45,161 nucleotides of DNA from SIG447 sp045577075 (GTDB lineage Bacteria; Bacillota; Clostridia; UMGS1883; UMGS1540), in contig JAZNHR010000042.1 in the NCBI GenBank assembly GCA_045577075.1, positions 1 to 45,161 of the forward strand. Reading direction: 5' to 3'. The notes under the pieces are model-generated. The model was not told the DNA's origin. It saw nothing but the letters and a program-made list of their open reading frames with translations, and made no database searches. The translations under genes were made by a program, and so were the position numbers. Of the stretch, positions 38,683-45,161 are shown piece after piece; position 1 is the stretch's first letter; every line of letters starts with the position of its first letter.

Positions 38683-40071
38683 CTATGCGTTAATTTTCAT
38701 GATTTGGAAAGACTTGGAGATGGCTTCCTTCGCTTCGGCAAGGTTCTTAAATTCGCCTGCACCCAGCATTTGAATCAGGAGATTACCGATTGCTGTAGCT
38801 TCCGTTGGGCCGCTATACACCGTTTTGCCCGTGAATTCTGCCGTCAGGCGGCTTAAATAATCGTCCTTTGAGCCACCACCAATGATATGAATGGCATCAT
38901 AGGTTCGTCCGGTAATGGCCTCGATTTCCTTTACCGTTTCGCCGTAGCTTTGGGCAAGACTATGGTAAACACAGCGGAGAATATCACCGATACTCTCGGG
39001 TGCTTTTTCGCCTTTTTCGGCGAGGTAATCACGAATAGCACCAAGCATGCTTTCCGGTGCAAAAAATGCATCGTCGTTTACGTCAATTTTTCCTGCGTAG
39101 GAAGATTCCATAGCCATGTCGCAAAGCTGACCGAAGGAGTATTCGTCGTTCAGCTCTTTTTTAATGGACTGGATAATCCAAAGCCCCATAATGTTCTTGA
39201 GAAAACGAACACCGCCGTCATGTGCGCCTTCGTTCGTAAGGCCTGCATTTCTGCCTGCAAGGCTTGTGTTCTTTTTGGATAGAAGTGTGCCCATAAGAGA
39301 CCATGTGCCGCTGCTAATATAAATGCAGGGGTCTACCGTGGGCACAGCCATAACGGCAGAAGCCGTGTCATGGGCGGCGGCAAGAAGAACGGTAAGGTCA
39401 AGGCCTGTTTCTTCCATGATAGCAGGCGTAAGCTTGCCGACAACCGTACCCGGCATTTCGGGCTTTGTGAAAATGGATGTTGGAATGCCAAGGGTATTTA
39501 AAATTTCCTTGTCAAAATCCTTTTCGTCCGCGTTCATCATCTGGGTTGTGGACGTCATGGTGTATTCGTTTTTCTGTACGCCTGTTAAAAGGAAGTTAAA
39601 ATACTCTGCAATGTGGAGATAACGCTTCGCATGGTCAAGGTTATCAGATGTTTGTTTAATGCTGTACAGCTGATAAATGGAATTATATAGCTGTGTCTGT
39701 ACGCCAGTTCTTTCATAAAGCGTATCGTAAGGCACTTTTTCATATACAAGCTCCGGCATACCTTCTGTGCGGCTGTCGCGGTACGCAACTGTGTCACCTA
39801 AAATGTTGTTGTCCTTGTCTAAAAGGACAAAGTCAACCCCAAAGCAGTCAATGCCCATATAGCTTGGTTTTTTGCCAAGTTCTGCGCATTTTTTCATGCC
39901 GTTTTTGATTTCAGCAAACAGTCTATCCAGCTCCCAGCAAAGGTGGCCGTTTCGTTTTACATTTCCATTTTTAAAACGGTAAACCTCTTCAATTACAATT
40001 TTGCCGTCCTGCACATGGCCTAAAATGTGGCGACCGCTGGACGCGCCGATATCTACTGCTAGATAATACAT
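38683..40071 (-). CDS. rhaB: Rhamnulokinase (FGGY family)
   Basis: 462-residue sugar kinase. YLAVDIGASSGRHILG is the N-terminal ATP-binding motif specific for RhaB-like FGGY kinases. YMGIDCFGVDFVLLD contains the catalytic aspartate region. IYISSGTWSLMGTLL and HIIGGGSKDDYLSRLTAEF complete the ATPase fold. It phosphorylates L-rhamnulose in rhamnose use. No isomerase, aldolase or transporter is nearby. Instead the gene sits 22 bases after an SLH protein gene, in line with secA and prfB, with AAAAGGAGAG before its ATG. A broader ketose specificity cannot be excluded. Confidence 0.9.
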   Translation of the reverse strand: MYYLAVDIGASSGRHILGHVQDGKIVIEEVYRFKNGNVKRNGHLCWELDRLFAEIKNGMKKCAELGKKPSYMGIDCFGVDFVLLDKDNNILGDTVAYRDSRTEGMPELVYEKVPYDTLYERTGVQTQLYNSIYQLYSIKQTSDNLDHAKRYLHIAEYFNFLLTGVQKNEYTMTSTTQMMNADEKDFDKEILNTLGIPTSIFTKPEMPGTVVGKLTPAIMEETGLDLTVLLAAAHDTASAVMAVPTVDPCIYISSGTWSLMGTLLSKKNTSLAGRNAGLTNEGAHDGGVRFLKNIMGLWIIQSIKKELNDEYSFGQLCDMAMESSYAGKIDVNDDAFFAPESMLGAIRDYLAEKGEKAPESIGDILRCVYHSLAQSYGETVKEIEAITGRTYDAIHIIGGGSKDDYLSRLTAEFTGKTVYSGPTEATAIGNLLIQMLGAGEFKNLAEAKEAISKSFQIMKINA

Positions 40072-40093
40072 ATGTAAGCTCTCCTTTTAGAAA

Positions 40094-40696
40094 CTATTTT
40101 GCGTTGATATATGCAGTGCAAAGGTGCATGGCTTCCTCTGCGGTCAGTACTTCGTTTGGTGCAAGGCTGCCGTTTTTCAGAGGTAAAATACCCTTGGCAT
40201 AAAGATAAGCCACACTCTCTTGTGCCCATGCGGCGACCTCTCCGGCACCGGCCAAGCCGTCCGTTGCTGTTTTTGCGTCTAAAATCTCTTGGTTAAGACT
40301 TGGGTTTTGGCGGAGCTTTGCACGGGTCAGAATGGTACAGGCTTCCTGTCTGGAAATGGATTTACGTGGTGCAAAGGAATTATCGCCAACACCGTTTACA
40401 ATGCCCATGCCGTAAAGCATTACAACAAAAATATCTTCCGGTGCGTTGCCAACATCTGTAAAAATGTTTTTTGCTTCCATAGACGGGAAGACACCGTTGT
40501 TGATGGTGCGGAAAGCTTCAAGTGTCAGCATGGAAAATCTAGCACGGGAAATGGGGACCGCCGGCTCGTAAACGATACCATTGGATGCAAAAAGTGCAGG
40601 GAATTGAGGCGCAATTTCTGCAGAAGTATCCGCAAGTGCGGGGGTGGGGAGTGCCAGAATTGCTGCAAGGGAAAGGGCTAAAAATTTGTTTTTCAT
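40094..40696 (-). CDS. SLH-domain exported protein, 200 aa
   Basis: The signal peptide is residues 1-22 (ending ALA). The rest is made almost only of three SLH-like repeats. The first is weak (about 35-70, ISRARFSMLTLEAF). The second is clear (about 76-125, IFTDV, GIVNGVGDNSFAPRKSISRQEACTIL). The third is also visible (about 150-198, AYLYAKGILPLKNGSLAPNEVLTAEEAM). So it is probably a cell-wall-bound surface protein without a separate effector domain. ACGGAGG precedes the ATG. It is placed between prfB (19 bases) and rhaB (22 bases), which suggests co-transcription with secA-prfB. Confidence 0.85.
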   Translation of the reverse strand: MKNKFLALSLAAILALPTPALADTSAEIAPQFPALFASNGIVYEPAVPISRARFSMLTLEAFRTINNGVFPSMEAKNIFTDVGNAPEDIFVVMLYGMGIVNGVGDNSFAPRKSISRQEACTILTRAKLRQNPSLNQEILDAKTATDGLAGAGEVAAWAQESVAYLYAKGILPLKNGSLAPNEVLTAEEAMHLCTAYINAK

Positions 40697-40715
40697 TGGT
40701 AAACCTCCGTATTTT

Positions 40716-41837
40716 TTATTTTAAATTTAATTCTCCAAGGTTTGCCGCTTTAAGATAGGCATTGATAAACCCGTCAATATCACCGTCCATCACGGCACCG
40801 ATATTACCCATTTCAAAATTGGTGCGGTGGTCCTTGGCCATACTATACGGATGAAATACATAGGAACGAATTTGGCTGCCCCATGCAATTTCCTTTTGTA
40901 CGCCCTTGATGTCTTCAATTTTTTCTTTCTGTTCCCTTTCTGCGATTTCAAGTAGCTTGGATTTGAGCATCTTCATAGCCGTCTCGCGGTTTTGATGCTG
41001 GGAACGCTCGTTCTGGCAGGCAACCACAACACCCGTCGGAATATGGGTGATGCGGATAGCGGAGTCCGTTTTGTTAATGTGCTGACCGCCTGCGCCGCTG
41101 GAACGGTAGGTGTCTACCCGAATATCGTCGGGGTTAATCTGTACGTCGATTTCGTCATCAATTTCGGGCATGACTTCAAGTGATGCGAAGGACGTGTGTC
41201 GTCTGCCCGAAGCGTCAAAGGGGGAGATGCGGACAAGACGATGTACACCCTTTTCACATTTCAAATATCCGTAGGCATTAAGCCCTTCAATCAAAATGGT
41301 GGCACTTTTTACGCCTGCTTCATCGCCTGCCAAAAAGTCCAGCACGTTTACCGTAAAACCACGGCGTTCTGCAAAACGCTGATACATACGAAGAAGCATT
41401 TCCGCCCAGTCCTGCGCCTCTGTGCCGCCGGCACCGGCGTGAAGCGTTAAAATGGCGTTGTTTTTGTCGTATGGGCCGCTTAATAAGGCGTCAAGACGCA
41501 TGCTGTCGAGTCTAGTTCTTAAATCCGTATAGGAAGTGCTGATTTCCTCCAAAAGAGAATCGTCCGATTCGCTGATGGCAAGGTCCACAAGGGTCACTGC
41601 GTCTTCCCAGCCGGATTTTAAGGATTCAAACGCACCGATTTTGTTGCCAAGCCCTTTGATTTTCTGTAAAACCTTCTGGGAGGCTTCCATATTATCATAA
41701 AAACCCGGGGTCGCCGATTGGTCTTCCAGTTCCTTGACCTTAACTTTGTCGCGTTCTATTCCAAGTGCCTCATGGAGGTCATCGATTTCGCTTTCCATGG
41801 CGGCAAGGTCCAGTCTGTACTGCTCGTATTCAAGCAT
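40716..41837 (-). CDS. prfB: Peptide chain release factor 2, without programmed frameshift
   Basis: Recognises UGA and UAA stop codons. 373 residues are encoded in one uninterrupted frame. ISPFDASGRR is the stop-codon reading SPF region and SSGAGGQHIN (about 245-254) is the GGQ catalytic loop. LHEALGIERDKVKV at the N-terminus covers the place where many prfB genes have an in-frame UGA and +1 shift; here it is continuous. AGAGGAG is 7 bases before the ATG, so this start needs no frameshift. It follows secA by 18 bases, a conserved Firmicutes order. Confidence 0.96.
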   Translation of the reverse strand: MLEYEQYRLDLAAMESEIDDLHEALGIERDKVKVKELEDQSATPGFYDNMEASQKVLQKIKGLGNKIGAFESLKSGWEDAVTLVDLAISESDDSLLEEISTSYTDLRTRLDSMRLDALLSGPYDKNNAILTLHAGAGGTEAQDWAEMLLRMYQRFAERRGFTVNVLDFLAGDEAGVKSATILIEGLNAYGYLKCEKGVHRLVRISPFDASGRRHTSFASLEVMPEIDDEIDVQINPDDIRVDTYRSSGAGGQHINKTDSAIRITHIPTGVVVACQNERSQHQNRETAMKMLKSKLLEIAEREQKEKIEDIKGVQKEIAWGSQIRSYVFHPYSMAKDHRTNFEMGNIGAVMDGDIDGFINAYLKAANLGELNLK

Positions 41838-41855
41838 TCTGTTTTCTCCTCTCTC

Positions 41856-44570
41856 TTATTGTCCACAGCATTTTTTGTATTTTTTACCGCTGCCGCAGGG
41901 ACACGGGTCATTTCTGCCGACTTTGTTTTCCTTCTTCACCGTTCTGGACCCCGGCTCGCTGGCACCTTGGTTTGGCACCTGTGGCGTGGCAACCTCCTTG
42001 CGCTGAAGAGGATTATTCAGTCTTGCATGGAGCACAACCTTGACTGTATCCTCACGAATACTTTGAATCATTTCTTCAAACATGTCAAAGCCCACGTTTT
42101 TGTATTCCACAATGGGGTCATGTTGTCCGTACGCGCGAAGGCCGATACCTTGGCGAAGCTGGTCCATATCGTCAATGTGCGCCATCCAGCGTGTGTCTAC
42201 GGCGCGAAGGAGAACAACGCGCTCAAGCTCGCGCATATTTTCTTCGCCCATTTCCTTTTCCTTCATAGCATAAAGACCGTTTGCGTGTGCAAGAAGAAGG
42301 GCGCGAAGCGCATCCTTTTCCATGGTTTTGCGCTGCTCGTCCGTAAAGGTGACGGGGGAGAAGATGGAGCTGTAGAACTCGGCAAGGCCTACCCAGTTCC
42401 ATTCTTCCGGGTCTGCAGCGTCGGAAACGTATACATCCAGCATACTGTCAACAACGGTTTCCAGCATTTTTAAAACGGTATCCCGCAGGCTGTTGCCGTT
42501 TAAAACGGACCCGCGCTGTGCATAAATCGTTTCGCGTTGGGTGTTCATAACATCGTCATATTGAAGCACCGTGCGTCGAATCTGGAAGTTGTTGCCTTCC
42601 ACTCTACGCTGTGCGTTTTCAATGGCTTTTGAAAGCATGTTATGCTCGATGGGCTCGTCGTCCCGAAGTCCCAGGGCATTTACAACGCTGAGAATTCTGT
42701 CCGAGCCAAACCGACGCATCAAATCATCCTCAAGGGAAATATAAAAGCATGATGCACCCGGGTCGCCCTGTCTGCCGCTTCGGCCGCGGAGCTGATTATC
42801 AATACGGCGTGATTCGTGCCGCTCTGTACCTAGAATAAAGAGACCCCCGAGGGAGACAACTTCCTCATGTTCCTTGTCCACTACGACTTTGTGTTTTTCG
42901 TAAAGCTCCCGATAGGTGCGCCGCGCTTCGAGGATTTCTTCGTCCGTGGTTTCCGCAAAGCCGGTGGCTTCCGCGATTAAACGGTCCTCAATGCCCATCT
43001 TTGCCATATCATTTTTGGCAAGGAATTCTGCGTTACCGCCAAGCATAATGTCCGTACCGCGCCCTGCCATATTGGTAGCAATGGTAACCGCGCCTTTCTT
43101 ACCTGCCTGTGCAATAATCTGTGCCTCACGAGTATGGTATTTGGCGTTTAAAACTTCGTGTTTTATGCCGCGGCGGCGCAGGAGACTGCTTAGTTTTTCG
43201 GAATTTTCAATGGTAATGGTACCCACCAAAACAGGCTGCCCCGTTTTGTGAAGTTCCTCGATATGGTTTACAACTGCATTAAACTTTGCTGCTTCGTTTT
43301 TATATACTCTGTCGGGATGGTCTACTCTGGCAAGACCGCGATTTGTGGGGATTTCTACCACGTCCAGCTTATAAATCGTCTGGAATTCTTCCTCTTCCGT
43401 TTTTGCCGTACCGGTCATACCGGAAAGCTTTTTGTAAAGACGGAAATAGTTCTGGAAGGTAATGGTAGCAAGCGTCTTGTTTTCTCTTTCGACCTTTACG
43501 CCTTCCTTTGCTTCAATGGCCTGGTGGAGTCCGTCGCTGTAGCGGCGGCCAACCATAATACGCCCCGTAAATTCGTCAACAATCAAAACTTCGCCGTCTT
43601 TTACCACGTACTCTTTGTCGCGGAACATGGTGCCGTGTGCCTTTAAGGCCTGATTGATGTGGTGGGAAATCGTCATGTTGTCCGGGTCCGCCAGATTTTC
43701 AAGACCAAAGAACTGCTCGGCACGCTTTGTACCACGCTCGGTTAAAGTAGCCGTGCGCGCTTTTTCGTCCACGATATAATCGGCATTCGGGTCCTCTTCC
43801 AAGGATTTATCGTCTGTTTCCGTAATGCGTGTGCAACGAAGCCCGCGGACAAAGGTGTTGGCGCGTTCGTATAAATCTGTGGACTTATCGCCTGCACCGC
43901 TGATAATCAGAGGGGTACGCGCTTCGTCAACTAAAATAGAGTCTACTTCGTCCACAATGGCAAAGGCGTGGCCGCGCTGTACCATTTGTTCTTTATAAAG
44001 CACCATGTTGTCACGCAGATAGTCAAAGCCCATTTCATTGTTGGTGCCATAGGTGATGTCAGCGTTATAGGACTTCTGCTTATCGTTGTTTTCCATCTGA
44101 GGCACAACAAGACCTACTGTAAGCCCTAAGAAACGGTAGATTTTTCCCATCCACTCGCTGTCGCGGCGAGCGAGGTAATCGTTTACTGTAACAATGTGAA
44201 CGCCTTCGCCTGTAAGCGCATTGAGATACGCCGGCAAGGTTGCCACTAAAGTTTTGCCTTCACCGGTACGCATTTCTGCAATTCTGCCTTGGTGCAGAAT
44301 GATACCGCCGATAATCTGCACAGGATAGTGGCGCATACCGAGCACACGGTCCGCCGCTTCTCGCACTGTAGCAAACGCTTCCGGTAAAATGTCGTCCGTA
44401 GTTTCGCCTTGGCTTAGTCGCGTTTTAAATTCATTGGTTTTTCCGATTAAAGCTTCATCTGAAAGTGCACGGTATTCTTCCTCCAAAGCCAAAACCTTAT
44501 TTACGAGGGGCATGATGCGCTTGATTTCTCTGGCGCTGTAGTCCCCAAATAATTTCTGCAAAAGACCCAA
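41856..44570 (-). CDS. secA: Preprotein translocase ATPase SecA
   Basis: 904 residues. The motor drives export of signal-peptide proteins through SecYEG at the membrane. Walker A is GEGKT (103-107) in MRTGEGKTLVATLPAYLNAL, and the DEVDSILVDEARTPLIISG motif is present, as are the GRGTDIMLGG and QLRGRSGRQGDPG helicase motifs. The C-terminus ends with the zinc SEC-C motif CPCGSGKKYKKCC, which binds SecB or phospholipid. The start codon is TTG (44568-44570), with GGAAGGA about 4 bases upstream. It is the first gene of the probable secA-prfB-SLH-rhaB operon. Confidence 0.97.
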   Translation of the reverse strand: MGLLQKLFGDYSAREIKRIMPLVNKVLALEEEYRALSDEALIGKTNEFKTRLSQGETTDDILPEAFATVREAADRVLGMRHYPVQIIGGIILHQGRIAEMRTGEGKTLVATLPAYLNALTGEGVHIVTVNDYLARRDSEWMGKIYRFLGLTVGLVVPQMENNDKQKSYNADITYGTNNEMGFDYLRDNMVLYKEQMVQRGHAFAIVDEVDSILVDEARTPLIISGAGDKSTDLYERANTFVRGLRCTRITETDDKSLEEDPNADYIVDEKARTATLTERGTKRAEQFFGLENLADPDNMTISHHINQALKAHGTMFRDKEYVVKDGEVLIVDEFTGRIMVGRRYSDGLHQAIEAKEGVKVERENKTLATITFQNYFRLYKKLSGMTGTAKTEEEEFQTIYKLDVVEIPTNRGLARVDHPDRVYKNEAAKFNAVVNHIEELHKTGQPVLVGTITIENSEKLSSLLRRRGIKHEVLNAKYHTREAQIIAQAGKKGAVTIATNMAGRGTDIMLGGNAEFLAKNDMAKMGIEDRLIAEATGFAETTDEEILEARRTYRELYEKHKVVVDKEHEEVVSLGGLFILGTERHESRRIDNQLRGRSGRQGDPGASCFYISLEDDLMRRFGSDRILSVVNALGLRDDEPIEHNMLSKAIENAQRRVEGNNFQIRRTVLQYDDVMNTQRETIYAQRGSVLNGNSLRDTVLKMLETVVDSMLDVYVSDAADPEEWNWVGLAEFYSSIFSPVTFTDEQRKTMEKDALRALLLAHANGLYAMKEKEMGEENMRELERVVLLRAVDTRWMAHIDDMDQLRQGIGLRAYGQHDPIVEYKNVGFDMFEEMIQSIREDTVKVVLHARLNNPLQRKEVATPQVPNQGASEPGSRTVKKENKVGRNDPCPCGSGKKYKKCCGQ

Positions 44571-44610
44571 ATTTATCCTTCCTTTCCAGTGGACATACTT
44601 ATAATAGTTT

Positions 44611-44639
44611 ATTATAACATGAAGGGAAATAAATTACAA
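44611..44639 (-). promoter_or_regulatory. secA promoter
   Basis: On the - strand TTGTAA (44634-44639), a 17-base spacer and TATAAT (44611-44616) with TGT before it. Confidence 0.8.
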
Positions 44640-44652
44640 GTTTTTTTTACCT

Positions 44653-44684
44653 TAAAAAAGGAATCTGCCATTTCGACAGATTCC
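44653..44684 (-). terminator. Terminator after the gamma-carbonic-anhydrase-like gene
   Basis: On the - strand GGAATCTG and CAGATTCC pair across a nine-base loop, followed by a run of T. It sits just after the stop at 44692. Confidence 0.85.
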
Positions 44685-44691
44685 CGCTATT

Positions 44692-45161
44692 TTATAGTTC
44701 CAGTTCCTTTTCCATAAGATGCACGTATTCCATTGCGTTTTGGCGGTTTGCCGCAATTTCCGCCTCTGTCATTTCCCGGCGCACTTTCCCGGGGCTTCCC
44801 ATAACAAGGCTGCCATCGGGAATTTCCGTGCCGCCTGTTACGAGTGCACCTGCAGCAATGATGCAGTTTTTTCCAATTTTCGCGCCGTCCAGAATAATGG
44901 CGCCCATGCCGACAAGGGAATTATCGCCAATGGTACAGCTGTGTAAAATCGCACCGTGCCCGACCGTTACGCCTTGTCCTAAAACAAGGGGGATGTTTTC
45001 TGACACATGCAGTACGCAGCATTCCTGTACGTTCGTGTCGTCCCCAATGGTAATGGGTGCCATGTCGCCGCGAATGACGGCATTGTACCAAACGGACACA
45101 TTGTTTCCAAACGTGACATCGCCGCACACTACGGCGCCCTGTGCAATCAATAATTTGTTCA
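44692..45161 (-). CDS. Gamma-carbonic-anhydrase-like hexapeptide-repeat protein (5' end outside window)
   Basis: Left-handed beta-helix protein of the gamma-CA/YrdA family. Repeats of hexapeptides (IAQGAVVCGDV, VGHGAILHSCTIGDNSLVGMGA, IAAGALVTGGTEIPDG, VMGSPGKVRREM) and three histidines near HVSENIPL and VGHGAILH place a metal site between subunits of a trimer. The frame stays open through the right edge. A TTG at 45150 could start it, but family members carry about 15 more residues, so the gene is treated as truncated by the window. Activity as a carbonic anhydrase is unproven for most such proteins. It has its own terminator before the secA promoter. Confidence 0.85.
   Translation of the reverse strand, partial: NKLLIAQGAVVCGDVTFGNNVSVWYNAVIRGDMAPITIGDDTNVQECCVLHVSENIPLVLGQGVTVGHGAILHSCTIGDNSLVGMGAIILDGAKIGKNCIIAAGALVTGGTEIPDGSLVMGSPGKVRREMTEAEIAANRQNAMEYVHLMEKELEL

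Noticed and set aside
1..45161. tRNA or rRNA genes, CRISPR arrays and intact transposases
   Set aside because: Every gap between genes is too short or lacks the needed structure, and no transposase motif was seen in any frame.

Overview
The window looks like a chromosomal segment of an endospore-forming, low-to-medium-GC Firmicute of the class Clostridia. The evidence is the sporulation and spore genes (spoIIR, sleB, gerW/ytfJ and a LysM/M14 spore-type peptidase), the single-chain Gram-positive form of PurL, SLH-domain surface proteins, a zinc-type L31 protein, luxS, and strong AGGAGG-type ribosome binding sites with frequent TTG starts. The genus cannot be named from the sequence alone. No rRNA, tRNA, CRISPR array or intact insertion sequence was seen.

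Region 1 (1-3993, + strand) is clearly more AT-rich than the rest and looks acquired. It holds the end of a LytTR response regulator, a GHKL sensor kinase, a truncated AgrB-like gene, a small exported protein, a coding fragment without a start, and an SLH-anchored surface protein. A bidirectional terminator (3994-4026) separates it from the housekeeping backbone.

Region 2 (4042-12658, - strand) holds argG-argH behind tandem ARG-box-like sites, an ECF transporter S component behind a structured leader RNA, and the run ligA-ttcA-galU-ispE-spoIIR. Within that run spoIIR has its own SigmaF-type promoter.

Region 3 (12747-36565, + strand) is a series of operons. The first is a QueG-like Fe-S protein behind an early terminator. 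Next come aminotransferase-trpS-tagO/wecA-wecB, then sleB with a 56-aa membrane protein. These are followed by lysA-M50 protease-scpA-scpB-DUF2953-gerW, and then purL-proS-fruK-67 aa, where purL has a structured leader. The last genes are rpmE, yhaO-yhaN-Asp23-fakA, and a cysteine-synthase-like gene.

Region 4 (36549-45161) has the M14 peptidase (-), a 55-aa acidic protein and luxS (+), and then on the - strand a probable operon secA-prfB-SLH protein-rhaB. A 5'-truncated gamma-carbonic-anhydrase-like gene lies at the right edge.

Most of the window is core metabolism, translation, chromosome segregation, envelope and sporulation. The less ordinary material is the agr-like island, three candidate leader RNAs (ECF S component, QueG-like gene, purL), a terminator that shares bases with a promoter, and several short unannotated proteins. 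All functional statements rest on reading motifs by eye; no database search was run.
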